From NCBI RefSeq assembly GCF_030397575.1, contig NZ_JAPNXS010000003.1:248001-312000 (forward strand): a stretch of DNA of 64,000 nt, written 5' to 3'. Below are positions 18,275 to 29,066 of this stretch, one piece after another. The notes beneath the pieces were generated by a model. The model saw nothing but the letters and a program-made list of their open reading frames with translations. It made no database searches and was not told the DNA's origin. How positions within the stretch are numbered: the first letter of the stretch is position 1; each line of letters begins with the position of its first letter. The translations under genes and the position numbers were made by a program. This DNA is from Psychromonas sp. 14N.309.X.WAT.B.A12. GTDB lineage: Bacteria > Pseudomonadota > Gammaproteobacteria > Enterobacterales > Psychromonadaceae.

Positions 18275-18901
18275 ATGCGTTTATTTATTTCTATTATTGC
18301 CCTGTTATATACACTTTCGTTTTCTGCATTTGCTGCAGACACTGATGGCGGGTTAACTGATCCAAACCAAACATTAAAAACATTATCTAAGCAAACTTTT
18401 GCACGCTTAGAGAGTGAGAGAAGTAAATTAGCTGAGCAGCCTGAATACATTAAGGTGATCATTAATGAAGAGTTATTGCCTTATTTTGATTACAAATATG
18501 CAGCTTATAGTGTCGTTGGTGCAAATTTAAAAAATACAACGGCAGAGCAACGTGAAAACTTTGTTAATGCGTTCCGTACTTACTTAATTAATGCTTACGG
18601 CCATATATTAATTAAATATGATCAACAGACCTTAACAATACTCGATAATAATAACTTTAAGGGTAAGAAAATAGTCAGTATTCCTGTTAGAATGCGCGAC
18701 AATAATGGACAAGTAACACAATTAAGCTTCAAGTTGCGTAAAAACAAAAAAACGGGCGAGTGGAAAGTGTTTGATGTGATTGCTGAAGGTATCAGTATGT
18801 TAGATACCAAAAGAACAGAATTTGGTTCTTTAATTCAGAAACAAGGTATCGATGAAGTGATTAAATTACTTCTAGAAAAAAATGATGAGTTTGAATCATG
18901 A
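18275..18901 (+). CDS. mlaC: MlaC, periplasmic phospholipid shuttle
   Basis: MlaC is the soluble periplasmic carrier between the MlaA outer-membrane complex and MlaFEDB. The 208-residue precursor has a signal peptide ending in SAFA (cleavage after about residue 20) and the Ttg2D/MlaC domain, with FDYKYAAYSVVG and the conserved WKVFDVIAEGISML near the C-terminus. The ATG at 18275 follows AAGGACGAC one base after the mlaD stop. It ends in an ATGA overlap with mlaB. Confidence 0.95.
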   Translation: MRLFISIIALLYTLSFSAFAADTDGGLTDPNQTLKTLSKQTFARLESERSKLAEQPEYIKVIINEELLPYFDYKYAAYSVVGANLKNTTAEQRENFVNAFRTYLINAYGHILIKYDQQTLTILDNNNFKGKKIVSIPVRMRDNNGQVTQLSFKLRKNKKTGEWKVFDVIAEGISMLDTKRTEFGSLIQKQGIDEVIKLLLEKNDEFES

Positions 18902-19149
18902 GTAGTCACTTTTTATTTGACCGAGAATTATTACTTGCTGGTTTAAGCAAGCAAGTTTATCCCGAGATAAATACGTACCAGAGCGTAACGCATCTTGATT
19001 TATCACAGTTAGATAATATTGACTCGGCAGGTGTTGCTTATTTAGTGCAAATTAAAACCCAATACCCAGCAATTTTAATGATTAATGCATCAGCTAAATT
19101 ATTTGTGTTAGCTGAGCTTTACGGTGTTGAAAACCTTTTTGAAAAATAG
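18898..19149 (+). CDS. mlaB: MlaB, STAS-domain subunit of the Mla transporter
   Basis: MlaB is a small cytoplasmic STAS-domain protein that stabilises MlaF. The 83-residue product shows the STAS core with HLDLSQLDNIDSAGVAYLVQI, containing the conserved Asp-Ser pair. Its ATG overlaps the mlaC stop (ATGA). Confidence 0.92.
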   Translation: MSSHFLFDRELLLAGLSKQVYPEINTYQSVTHLDLSQLDNIDSAGVAYLVQIKTQYPAILMINASAKLFVLAELYGVENLFEK

Positions 19150-19158
19150 TGGTTGTAT

Positions 19159-20686
<1,528 letters not shown>

Positions 20687-20707
20687 TACTAAATAGCCTT
20701 ATTATCT

Positions 20708-20734
20708 AAAAAGAAAGCTTCGGCTTTCTTTTTT
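20708..20734 (+). terminator. terminator of the mla-murA operon
   Basis: An 11-bp stem with GAAAGC/GCTTTC capped by a stable TTCG tetraloop runs into a T-run. It is a classical intrinsic terminator; its A-run side could also serve degS on the other strand. Confidence 0.92.
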
Positions 20735-20764
20735 GTTTTGAAATAGATTATTAAATAAACCTAA

Positions 20765-21829
20765 CTATTGTTGTAACTCACCGATACGGACATTTAATAC
20801 GTGTTCTTTACCTTGCCTGATAATAGTGATTTCCGTTTCTGTTCCTGGTTTTATTTTAGCTATCTTATCCATGGTTAGAATCAAGTTGACGGCATCTTTA
20901 TTGTCGATTTTTAAGATAATATCATTTTTCAACATCCCCGCTTTTTGTGCCGGACCTCCTTCTGTAATTTTCTTTACTATAATGCTGTTTTTAGCTTCTA
21001 AACCCCATAAACGTGCGACTAGGGGATCTAGGTTTTCAGCCTCAATTCCTAAAGAGCCTCGAATCACTCGGCCGTCTTTAATAATGCCTTGCATTACATG
21101 GCTGGCTAAACGGTAAGGGATGGCAAAGCTAATACCATAAGTTACATTACTATTGCCGGTATAAAATTCCGAAGTATTAATACCTACAAGTTCTCCTCGG
21201 CTGTTAATTAAAGCACCACCAGAGTTACCTTCATTAATTGCTGCATCGGTCTGAATAAAGTCTTGTCGTCCAGTACTACTCATTCCGCCACGACCAGTCG
21301 CACTGATCACGCCTTGAGTGATAGTTTGTCCTAAATTGTAAGGATTACCTATGGCTAATACCACATCGCCTATTTCAGGGGAGTACTCTGCATTTTGTGG
21401 CATAACAGGTAAGTTCTCTCCGTCTATTTGTAAAACCGCTAAGTCAGTGATCACATCACTACCAATAATATTAGCAGTAAATAAACGGCCGTCTTGCAAG
21501 GCGATGAGAATCTGGTCAGCTTGTGCAATAACGTGGTGGTTAGTTAAAATATAGCCTTTTGCATCGAGTATGATACCCGAACCTAACCCTGTTGGTTGTA
21601 GTTGTTGTTTAGTTCCTAAACTAGAATCGATATATTGTTGTGAATAGATATTTACAACAGAAGGAGCGGATTTTTTGACAGCGTCAGAATAGCTGATGAT
21701 ATTAGGCAACTGATCATCTTGATTAGTAAAATGCTTTAATATGGTTGGACTATAAATAATTACAGCCGCAAGAAACAATCCCCATAAAATAGGTTTCAAG
21801 AGATAGTTTGAATAATGCTTTAGTTTCAT
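20765..21829 (-). CDS. degS: DegS, inner-membrane regulatory serine protease
   Basis: DegS senses misfolded outer-membrane proteins and makes the first cut in anti-sigma factor RseA, starting the sigma-E response. The 354-residue protein has one N-terminal membrane anchor (about 12-30), a trypsin-like domain with His99 (ILTNHHVI), Asp129 (ITDLAVLQ) and Ser203 (NEGNSGGALI), and a single C-terminal PDZ domain. One PDZ plus an uncleaved anchor separates it from DegQ/DegP. It is separated from degQ by pyruvate kinase; the two are usually adjacent. Confidence 0.93.
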   Translation of the reverse strand: MKLKHYSNYLLKPILWGLFLAAVIIYSPTILKHFTNQDDQLPNIISYSDAVKKSAPSVVNIYSQQYIDSSLGTKQQLQPTGLGSGIILDAKGYILTNHHVIAQADQILIALQDGRLFTANIIGSDVITDLAVLQIDGENLPVMPQNAEYSPEIGDVVLAIGNPYNLGQTITQGVISATGRGGMSSTGRQDFIQTDAAINEGNSGGALINSRGELVGINTSEFYTGNSNVTYGISFAIPYRLASHVMQGIIKDGRVIRGSLGIEAENLDPLVARLWGLEAKNSIIVKKITEGGPAQKAGMLKNDIILKIDNKDAVNLILTMDKIAKIKPGTETEITIIRQGKEHVLNVRIGELQQ

Positions 21830-21930
21830 AACTTTTATTTATTCATAGCCAATACAAAAAATGGAGGTTTAGTATATAGAAAACTTTAGGCAGGCGAAAA
21901 ATACTTTTTGATTTAATGCGGTAGCACAAT

Positions 21931-21958
21931 AAAAAACATCGCCTAGAGGCGATGTTTT
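21931..21958 (-). terminator. terminator of the pyruvate kinase gene
   Basis: An 11-bp perfect stem AAAACATCGCC/GGCGATGTTTT with a TAGA loop ends, on the minus strand, in a T-rich run. It lies downstream of the pyruvate kinase stop and upstream of degS. Confidence 0.88.
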
Positions 21959-22019
21959 GAAAGGTAAATTAAAGACTAGTAATTGATAAGCATTAAAACT
22001 AGTCTCTAAGGTTAGTCTA

Positions 22020-23429
22020 TTAAGCGATAACGTGTACTGATGAAGTATTTGTTACACCTGAATCAACTAGTGCACCAGCAACCATTACTACTTTGTCACC
22101 AGCGACAACCAAACCTTGCTCTTTCGCTAACTCCATACCTAATTTGTAGAAGCTTTCCATTGAGTCTTGTTGCTCAATCACTTTAGCAGAAACACCTTTA
22201 GTTAATGCTAATTGTTGACGAGTTTTAGCATTGCTTGTTAGCGCTAAAATAGGCGTAGATGGGAAGTATTTACGTAATGAACGAGCAGACTTACCAGCAC
22301 TTGTAGCAACAATGATTAACTTCGCACCTAATTGCTCAGCATTTTTAACTGCACCGCTACAGATAGCTTCAGTGATACGTAGATCAGTTTCTTTCTCGTC
22401 TAGTTTTGGAGGAAGAATGCTGTCAGTACGTGAACAGATAGTCGCCATGATATCTACTGCTTCTGCTGGGTATTTACCTTTAGCAGACTCACCAGAAAGC
22501 ATTACTGCATCTGTACCATCAATGATTGCATTTGCTACGTCGCCCGCTTCTGCACGAGTTGGACGTGGATTTTTGATCATAGAATCAAGCATTTGTGTTG
22601 CAGTGATAACTGGTTTACGCGCTTTATTTGCTTTTTCGATCATCATTTTTTGTGCAAAGATTACTTCTTCAACTGCGATTTCAACGCCTAAGTCACCACG
22701 TGCAACCATGATTGCATCTGAAACAGCTAGGATTTCATCGAAGTTATCAACACCTTCTTGGTTTTCAATTTTAGAGATAATTTGGATGTTTTCTCCACCG
22801 TTAGCTTTCAGCAGTTCACGGATCTCTAAAACGTCTTCTTTCTTACGGATAAATGAAGCTGCGATGAAATCAACATCTTGCTCACAACCAAAGATTAAAT
22901 CGCCTTTATCTTTTGTAGATAAAGCAGGCAGTTGAACTTTAACACCTGGTAAGTTAACACCTTTGTTCTCGCCTAGCTCACCTGTATTGATAACAGTACA
23001 AACAACGTTAGTATCAGTGATGCTTTTAACCGTCATTTCGATTAAGCCATCATCTAGTAGTACTGTGTTACCTACAACAAGGTCTTTAGTTAGATCTTCG
23101 TATGTAACAGCAACGATTGTGTTATTACCAACAATTGTTTGGTCTGTAGAAAGAGTGAACTCCTGACCAGCCGTTAGTAGAACATCGTTACCATTTTCTA
23201 ATTTTACTGTACGTATTTCAGGACCTTTAGTATCTAAAAGAACAGCTACATTTTTGCCTGTTTCTTCGCATACTTCACGGATACGTGTAATACGAGTACC
23301 GTGTTCTACAAAATCGCCATGAGAGAAGTTAAGACGCATAACGTTCATACCGTTCTCAACTAGTTTTGCTAACATTTCTTTAGATTCTGATTTTGGGCCT
23401 ATCGTACATACAATTTTTGTTTTTCTCAC
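22020..23429 (-). CDS. pykF: pyruvate kinase, PykF type
   Basis: Pyruvate kinase makes pyruvate and ATP from phosphoenolpyruvate and ADP in glycolysis. The 469-residue protein matches the short, fructose-1,6-bisphosphate-activated PykF class in length and N-terminus ([11 protein letters not shown]). Active-site segments include [24 protein letters not shown] and the signature [10 protein letters not shown]. The start is GTG with GGAG upstream, aligning with the ATG of E. coli PykF. It is a single-gene unit with its own terminator, placed between degS and degQ. Confidence 0.93.
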   Translation of the reverse strand: MRKTKIVCTIGPKSESKEMLAKLVENGMNVMRLNFSHGDFVEHGTRITRIREVCEETGKNVAVLLDTKGPEIRTVKLENGNDVLLTAGQEFTLSTDQTIVGNNTIVAVTYEDLTKDLVVGNTVLLDDGLIEMTVKSITDTNVVCTVINTGELGENKGVNLPGVKVQLPALSTKDKGDLIFGCEQDVDFIAASFIRKKEDVLEIRELLKANGGENIQIISKIENQEGVDNFDEILAVSDAIMVARGDLGVEIAVEEVIFAQKMMIEKANKARKPVITATQMLDSMIKNPRPTRAEAGDVANAIIDGTDAVMLSGESAKGKYPAEAVDIMATICSRTDSILPPKLDEKETDLRITEAICSGAVKNAEQLGAKLIIVATSAGKSARSLRKYFPSTPILALTSNAKTRQQLALTKGVSAKVIEQQDSMESFYKLGMELAKEQGLVVAGDKVVMVAGALVDSGVTNTSSVHVIA

Positions 23430-23610
23430 CGTCTTTTCTCCAAGAGTGATTGTGCTTTTTTACTTACTTTTATTTACTGTTTCTATTCAAAATTATTGTT
23501 TTAATTATGTCGCATATTTTACAAGAATTTATTGAAGAAAAAATTATTTATAATCAATAAAGGTCTATTAAGTGCATGTTTATGTAAATTTATTACATTT
23601 TTTTGTGATC

Positions 23611-24948
23611 TTAGTTAATAATTATATATATTGGACGATTATTTCGCATAATATTCAGGGCTGTTACCATTTTTGAATCTGCCAATGCTTCGATAAGTTG
23701 TTGTTGGTTTTTCACTTGAGTACGATTTACTGCAATAATCACATCGTCTTTGAGTAAACCTAAGCGTTCAGCTTCAGATGCTTTTTCAACATTAACCACA
23801 TTCACACCGGCAGTGACTTGTCCTTCATCTGCATCTTTTAATGTTGCACCTTCGAAAATGATAGCAGGTGCTTTAGCTTGTAGATTATCGCCTTCGCCGC
23901 CTAAGATAACAGTAAGTGTTTTAACTTCATCCTTTTGTATCACTTTTAATGATATTTCCTTGCCGGCACTGAGAGAGCCAATTTTAGCGCGTAATGCGGC
24001 AAAGGATTTGATATTCGCCCCGTTAATCGCGGTGATCACATCACCTGCTTTTAGGCCTGCTTTATCCGCAGCAGAGTCTGGTGTTACTTGGTAAATAAAT
24101 GCACCATAATTTACATCCAGTCCAATGCTTTGAGCAAGGTCTGGTGTGACTTCTCCACCTTTAATTCCAAGTATTCCTCGGCGTATTTCACCAAACTCTA
24201 GTAATTGCTGCATCAGGTTTTTAACCATGTTTGCTGGAATGGCAAACGCGATCCCTATATTACCGCCATTAGGGCCTAAAATAGCTGTATTAATTCCGAT
24301 TAACTCTCCTTTTAAATTAATCAAGGCTCCGCCAGAGTTACCGCTGTTAATGGCAGCATCTGTTTGTATATAGTTTTCTAAGTTTTGTAAGTTCAAACCA
24401 CTGCGGCCTAACGCGCTAACAATGCCTGAAGTAACTGTTTGTCCTAAACCAAAAGGGTTACCGATGGCAATGGTAAAATCACCGACTTGCAATTTATCGG
24501 AGTTAGCAAATGTCATGGCAACTAAAGGTTGTTTACTGTCTATCTGTAAGAGTGCAATATCACTTTGAATATCTTGTCCTACTACTTTAGCTTGGTACTG
24601 ATGCCCTGAAATCAATTTAATGAGGATGCTATTAGCATTTTTTATCACATGGTAATTAGTGATGATATAACCTTGTTCAGCATCCACAATAACCCCTGAG
24701 CCTAATCCTGAAAAAGGTTGGGTAGGAGCATTTGGTTCTAAAAACTTCAACAGATCTTGTGCATCTTTAGTTAGGATCTTACTTGCTCCCGATACTGAAA
24801 TATCTACAACAGCAGGGCTCACTTTTTTAATCAAAGGGGCAAGACTAGGGACGTTGTTACCGTCGACAGTGAGTGGTAATGCTGCGTAATTAAAGGTACT
24901 TGTACAAAGCATGATAATAAGTAGAATAAATCGAAGAGGCATATTCAT
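23611..24948 (-). CDS. degQ: DegQ-type periplasmic serine protease/chaperone
   Basis: This HtrA-family periplasmic quality-control protease has 445 residues: a signal peptide (about 1-23, cleaved near NYAALP), a trypsin-like domain with the triad in TNYHVI, SDIALLQ and NSGNSGGALI, and two PDZ domains (about 245-335 and 350-440). Two PDZ domains and a relatively short LA loop favour DegQ over DegP, which I cannot fully exclude. It is divergent from zapE. Confidence 0.9.
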   Translation of the reverse strand: MNMPLRFILLIIMLCTSTFNYAALPLTVDGNNVPSLAPLIKKVSPAVVDISVSGASKILTKDAQDLLKFLEPNAPTQPFSGLGSGVIVDAEQGYIITNYHVIKNANSILIKLISGHQYQAKVVGQDIQSDIALLQIDSKQPLVAMTFANSDKLQVGDFTIAIGNPFGLGQTVTSGIVSALGRSGLNLQNLENYIQTDAAINSGNSGGALINLKGELIGINTAILGPNGGNIGIAFAIPANMVKNLMQQLLEFGEIRRGILGIKGGEVTPDLAQSIGLDVNYGAFIYQVTPDSAADKAGLKAGDVITAINGANIKSFAALRAKIGSLSAGKEISLKVIQKDEVKTLTVILGGEGDNLQAKAPAIIFEGATLKDADEGQVTAGVNVVNVEKASEAERLGLLKDDVIIAVNRTQVKNQQQLIEALADSKMVTALNIMRNNRPIYIIIN

Positions 24949-25186
24949 TGTAGTTCCTTACTCTTTAACCATGAACAATAATGGGCTTAAAAAGTTAACT
25001 ATAAAAGAATATTGGTAACAGAGCAAAGCAACGACCTTTCGTGTATGGCTAAAAAATAGAGTTTAATTAAAGCTAATTTCGCGAGATATCCCGCAAAACT
25101 TATGAAACATAGTAAATGGGGCTATATAAAAGCCCTTTAAATATGCTATACAAAGGTTAATTTTACTGAATCATTAAGACATTATT

Positions 25187-26296
25187 GTGACACCAATTGC
25201 TCGATACCAAGAAGATTTATTAAAACCAACGTTTTTTGCTGATTCGGCACAACTACAAGCGATCACCATGTTGCAACGTTTGTATGATGAGCTATTGAAC
25301 AAAGAAGTCACTCCTGCAGTGAAAACTTCTTTACTACAGCGTTTATTTAAATCCACGAATGATACAGCTAAACATATTAAAGGTTTGTATTTTTACGGCG
25401 GAGTAGGGCGAGGCAAAACCTACCTAGTTGATCTATTTTACGACAGCATCGAAAGCCCTCGTAAAAAACGCCTACATTTCCATCACTTCATGTTGCAAGT
25501 TCATAAAAAACTCACACAACTGCAAGGTCAAGTTAATCCATTAAAAGAGATTGCAAAACAGTTTGCTAGTGAAACGGATATTATCTGTTTTGACGAGTTT
25601 TTTGTTGAAGATATTACCGATGCTATGATTTTAGCAGGTATGTTTGAAGCTTTGTTTTCAGAGGGGGTTATTTTAGTAGCGACCTCTAATATCCATCCTG
25701 AATACCTATATCGTAATGGTTTACAACGAGCACGTTTTCTTCCTGCAATAGAGCTTATCAAAACTAATTGTGAAATCTTTAATCTAGATGGCGGTGTGGA
25801 TTACCGATTAGGGCGTTTAATTGAAGCGGAAGTATATCATTACCCTCTAACCAGAGAGGCGGATAAACAAATTAAAAGTAGTTTTGAAACCTTTGCGAGT
25901 GGCAAGAAACACTATAACGCTGTTATTAAAATTAATGATCGTCCTTTAACGACCATTGCAAAAAGTCATGATACCTTGAGTATTGAATTTACAGAGTTAT
26001 GTGATGGCCCACGTAGTGTCCACGATTATATTGAATTAGCTATTTTATATCGTACTGTCTTAGTTTCAAATATCCCACAGATGAACGACCAACATAATGA
26101 TATCACTCGACGTTTTATTGCCATGGTGGATGAGTTTTACGATCGTAATGTGGTATTAATTATGTCGGCAGAAGTGAAGGTCATTGAGCTTTATAAAGGC
26201 ACTCGCTTAGCTTTTGAGTTCCAACGTTGTGTTTCACGTTTATTAGAGATGCAAAGTAAAGCGTATTTGAGTAAAGCTCATCATCTAGATATTTAA
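25187..26296 (+). CDS. zapE: ZapE, AFG1-like cell-division ATPase
   Basis: ZapE is an ATPase that associates with the FtsZ ring late in division. The 369-residue AFG1-family protein has Walker A GGVGRGKT (71-78), Walker B IICFDEFFVEDI and the conserved HFHHFMLQVH segment. The start is GTG; the N-terminus MTPIARYQEDL aligns with E. coli ZapE, but no clear ribosome-binding site is visible. It lies upstream of rplM as in relatives; zapG, which usually neighbours degQ, is missing. Confidence 0.93.
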   Translation: MTPIARYQEDLLKPTFFADSAQLQAITMLQRLYDELLNKEVTPAVKTSLLQRLFKSTNDTAKHIKGLYFYGGVGRGKTYLVDLFYDSIESPRKKRLHFHHFMLQVHKKLTQLQGQVNPLKEIAKQFASETDIICFDEFFVEDITDAMILAGMFEALFSEGVILVATSNIHPEYLYRNGLQRARFLPAIELIKTNCEIFNLDGGVDYRLGRLIEAEVYHYPLTREADKQIKSSFETFASGKKHYNAVIKINDRPLTTIAKSHDTLSIEFTELCDGPRSVHDYIELAILYRTVLVSNIPQMNDQHNDITRRFIAMVDEFYDRNVVLIMSAEVKVIELYKGTRLAFEFQRCVSRLLEMQSKAYLSKAHHLDI

Positions 26297-26446
26297 TCGC
26301 AAAATTAATCACTTACATTACCTGTTTGGTTATTGAACAATTTGTTAAGAATGACCAATTTATCACTTGTGAAAAACTTGTTCATAAATATGCAATAAAC
26401 AGGTGATCTCCAGTGTACTTTTCTATACAATATGGCCGCCCACGTT

Positions 26447-26473
26447 ATCCACCTCCCCTATTTTATGGTGGAT
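26447..26473 (+). promoter_or_regulatory. stem-loop in the rplM leader
   Basis: The inverted repeat ATCCACC/GGTGGAT (7 bp, 13-nt loop) lies about 110 nt before rplM, downstream of a possible -10 element around 26424-26432. Gammaproteobacterial rplM leaders are reported to be targets of L13 autoregulation, so a structured leader is expected. That this exact hairpin is the target is inference. Confidence 0.4.
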
Positions 26474-26527
26474 CTGTTTACGCTAGACGTATTCGAAGGG
26501 ATACGAAAAGGCGAAAAAATACATTTT

Positions 26528-26557
26528 AGATTACAAATTTGTAGTCTTACTTTTTTT
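26528..26557 (+). promoter_or_regulatory. terminator-like hairpin just before rplM
   Basis: The stem AGATTAC/GTAGTCT (one wobble pair) with a six-base loop is followed by TAC and seven T, ending 25 nt before the rplM start. It has the look of a weak intrinsic terminator and could act as a transcriptional attenuator of the ribosomal operon. Confidence 0.4.
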
Positions 26558-26582
26558 AAATCATTAATTTGGGTATAACTTA

Positions 26583-27011
26583 ATGAAAACTTTTGTTGCA
26601 AAACCAGCTGAAGTAAAACGCGACTGGTTCGTAGTTGACGCTGAAGGTAAAACACTAGGTCGTTTAGCTACTGAAATCGCTTTACGTTTACGCGGTAAAC
26701 ATAAAGCTGAATACACTCCGCACGTTGATACTGGCGATTACATTATCGTTATCAACGCAGAGAAAGTTGCTGTAACAGGCAATAAAGCTAAAGGTAAAAT
26801 TTACTACCACCACACAGGTTTCATCGGTGGCATTAAAGCAATTAGCTTTGAAGACTTAATCGTACGTGCTCCTGAGCGTGTTATTGAAAAAGCTGTAAAT
26901 GGTATGCTTCCACGTGGTCCACTAGGCCGCGCAATGTACCGTAAATTGAAAGTTTATGCTGGTTCTGAGCATCAACATTCTGCACAGCAACCACAAGTTT
27001 TAGACATCTAA
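26583..27011 (+). CDS. rplM: 50S ribosomal protein L13
   Basis: L13 is an early-assembly protein of the large ribosomal subunit. The 142-residue protein has the typical length and segments ([58 protein letters not shown]). It is co-transcribed with rpsI after a 15-bp gap. Codon use is strongly biased, as expected for a highly expressed gene. The upstream leader of about 285 bp holds two stem-loops. Confidence 0.98.
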   Translation: MKTFVAKPAEVKRDWFVVDAEGKTLGRLATEIALRLRGKHKAEYTPHVDTGDYIIVINAEKVAVTGNKAKGKIYYHHTGFIGGIKAISFEDLIVRAPERVIEKAVNGMLPRGPLGRAMYRKLKVYAGSEHQHSAQQPQVLDI

Positions 27012-27026
27012 TAGGAATATAAAACA

Positions 27027-27416
27027 ATGGCAAATCAATACTACGGCACAGGTCGTCGCAAAAGCTCTACAGCTCGTGTGTTTTTAAAAGCAGGTAGTGG
27101 TCAAATCACTATCAACAAACGTAACCTAGATGAATACTTCGGTCGTGAAACTGCATGTATGGTTGTTCGTCAACCATTAGTGTTAGTAGACGCTGCTGAA
27201 AAATTCGACCTAAACATCACTGTTAAAGGTGGTGGTACTACTGGTCAATCTGGTGCAATCCGTTTAGGCATCACTCGTGCATTAATGCAGTTTGATGAAA
27301 CACTACGTTCTGAATTACGTGGTGCTGGCTTCGTTACACGTGATGCTCGTAAAGTTGAACGTAAGAAAGTCGGTTTACATAAAGCACGTAAACGTCCACA
27401 GTTCTCTAAACGTTAA
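27027..27416 (+). CDS. rpsI: 30S ribosomal protein S9
   Basis: S9 is a small-subunit protein whose C-terminal tail contacts P-site tRNA. The 129-residue protein starts [17 protein letters not shown] and ends in the invariant basic tail [18 protein letters not shown] precedes the ATG. It is the last gene of rplM-rpsI and is followed by a strong terminator. Confidence 0.98.
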   Translation: MANQYYGTGRRKSSTARVFLKAGSGQITINKRNLDEYFGRETACMVVRQPLVLVDAAEKFDLNITVKGGGTTGQSGAIRLGITRALMQFDETLRSELRGAGFVTRDARKVERKKVGLHKARKRPQFSKR

Positions 27417-27434
27417 TATCGTTTCACGAACTGC

Positions 27435-27467
27435 AAAAAAGCCCAGTTTATACTGGGCTTTTTTTTT
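27435..27467 (+). terminator. terminator of rplM-rpsI
   Basis: The stem AAAAAAGCCCAGT/ACTGGGCTTTTTT with a TTAT loop is followed by further T residues. It is a strong intrinsic terminator. Confidence 0.93.
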
Positions 27468-27527
27468 ACTTGTTTTTTAACAAGCTGCACTTTAAGGTTA
27501 GTATACAAATCCCATTAGGAGAAGATC

Positions 27528-28052
27528 ATGTTGAACGAAACCATGGTTCAAAAATTAAACGAACAAATTAATTTAGAGTTTTACTCTTCAAACTTGTATT
27601 TACAAATGAGCGCATGGTGTGAAGATCAAGGCTATGAAGGGGCTGCTACTATGTTACGCACTCATGCAACAGAAGAGATGGAGCACATGAACCGCTTATT
27701 CACTTATGTGAGTGAAACAGGTGCATTGCCAATTTTAGGCTCTATCGATGCTCCTCCTTTTGAATTTAAGTCTTTAAAAGAAGTATTTGAAGAAACTTAT
27801 AAACATGAATGTCTTATTACTAAAGAGATTAATGAGTTAACGCACGTTGCTTTCTCTACGCATGATTATTCAACATTTAACTTCTTACAATGGTATGTTG
27901 CAGAGCAGCACGAAGAAGAGAAATTATTTAAAGGTATTTTAGATAAGATTTCTTTAGTGGGTGAAGATGGAAAAGCATTATATTGGATTGATAAAGATTT
28001 AGCTGAAATCGCAAAAACAGGCGCGACATCTATCATGGATAATAACGCGTAA
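27528..28052 (+). CDS. ftnA: FtnA, non-haem ferritin
   Basis: FtnA forms a 24-subunit iron-storage shell with ferroxidase centres. The 174-residue protein carries the ferroxidase ligands Glu17 ([12 protein letters not shown]), Glu50 and His53 (ATEEMEHM) and a second-site pattern in [20 protein letters not shown] lies upstream of the ATG. It is a single-gene unit between rpsI and sspA, a place where many relatives carry petABC. No Fur box was recognised in the short promoter region. Confidence 0.95.
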   Translation: MLNETMVQKLNEQINLEFYSSNLYLQMSAWCEDQGYEGAATMLRTHATEEMEHMNRLFTYVSETGALPILGSIDAPPFEFKSLKEVFEETYKHECLITKEINELTHVAFSTHDYSTFNFLQWYVAEQHEEEKLFKGILDKISLVGEDGKALYWIDKDLAEIAKTGATSIMDNNA

Positions 28053-28095
28053 GTTATTCAGACCACCTAATCTACATTTAAAAATCGATATTGAT

Positions 28096-28125
28096 AAAGC
28101 ATGGTATATAAGCCATGCTTTTTAT
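28096..28125 (+). terminator. terminator of ftnA
   Basis: The stem AAAGCATGG/CCATGCTTT with an eight-base loop is followed by TTTATC. It is a moderately strong intrinsic terminator. Confidence 0.75.
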
Positions 28126-28330
28126 CTATCTCATCGGATGAGTATGACCAACCACCATCTAATCTGGTATACTTCTTAGTCTACTCAGAGAATCAAATAA
28201 AATCTAAATGCTAAAACTAAGAACTACAAGTTATTGTTTCTAAAATAATCTTACTTGCACTGAGTTACTTATTTAAGAATGTATATTGGCGCGATATTTA
28301 TTGATCGTCAAGGGCTTCTTTTTTATTTCT

Positions 28331-28373
28331 CGGCAATGGTGTCACTGTGATGTCATTGCCGTTTGTGTTTTTT
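28331..28373 (+). promoter_or_regulatory. stem-loop and T-run in the sspA leader
   Basis: The inverted repeat CGGCAATG/CATTGCCG (28331-28338 with 28354-28361) encloses 15 nt and is followed by TTTGTGTTTTTT, ending about 35 nt before the sspA start. It resembles a terminator or attenuator in the sspAB leader. The rest of the 353-bp gap between ftnA and sspA shows the ftnA terminator and no gene. Confidence 0.5.
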
Positions 28374-28405
28374 AAACACTCAATTTTAACTACTAGGGGT
28401 ATTCC

Positions 28406-29041
28406 ATGGCTGTAGCTGTAAATAAACGTTCTGTAATGACGTTGTTCTCAGGACCATCTGATTTATATAGTCACCAAACACGTATCGTGTTGGCTGAAAA
28501 AGGCGTTAACGTTGACATTACTTATGTTGACCACGAAAACCCATCTGAAGAGTTAGCTGAAATAACACCAAATAACGACTTACCAACATTGGTAGACCGT
28601 GAATTAGTGTTATATAACTCACGTATCATCATGGAATATCTAGATGAGCGTTTCCCTCATCCACCACTAATGCCTGTTTACCCAGTTGAACGAGCAAAAA
28701 GCCGTTCTTTAATGCAGCGTATTGAGAATGAATGGTACCCATTAGTACCAGTTATCTTATCTGGCGATACTGCAAAAGCTGAAGCAGCACGTGCGACATT
28801 ACGTTCAAAAATTCTTGAAGTAGCACCAGTATTTGATCACTTTGCCTACTTCATGTCGGAAGAGTTCACGATTGTTGATTGCTACATGGCACCATTATTA
28901 TGGCGTTTACCGGAATTAAAAATTGATCTAGGCTATGATAATGTTACAGGTCTTAAAAGTTACATGGTTAAGATCTTTGAACGAGAGTCGTTTCAAGCAT
29001 CAATGACTGAAACTGAACGTGAAATCCGTGTTGGTGGTTAA
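28406..29041 (+). CDS. sspA: SspA, stringent starvation protein A
   Basis: SspA is a GST-like protein that binds RNA polymerase and helps switch transcription in stationary phase and stress. The 211-residue protein has an N-terminal thioredoxin-like domain (MTLFSGPSDLYSHQTRIVLAEKG, LPTLVDRELVLYNSRIIMEYLDE) and a C-terminal helical domain (EEFTIVDCYMAPLLWRLP). The surface pocket PHPP conserved in SspA is present. AGGGG precedes the ATG. It is followed by sspB after 25 bp. Confidence 0.96.
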   Translation: MAVAVNKRSVMTLFSGPSDLYSHQTRIVLAEKGVNVDITYVDHENPSEELAEITPNNDLPTLVDRELVLYNSRIIMEYLDERFPHPPLMPVYPVERAKSRSLMQRIENEWYPLVPVILSGDTAKAEAARATLRSKILEVAPVFDHFAYFMSEEFTIVDCYMAPLLWRLPELKIDLGYDNVTGLKSYMVKIFERESFQASMTETEREIRVGG

Positions 29042-29066
29042 TCTTTAGATTTTGTAGGTATTTAAA

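Noticed and set aside
22231-22935. 234-codon plus-strand frame opposite pyruvate kinase
   Set aside because: Antisense shadow; Ser-rich composition and no recognisable domain.
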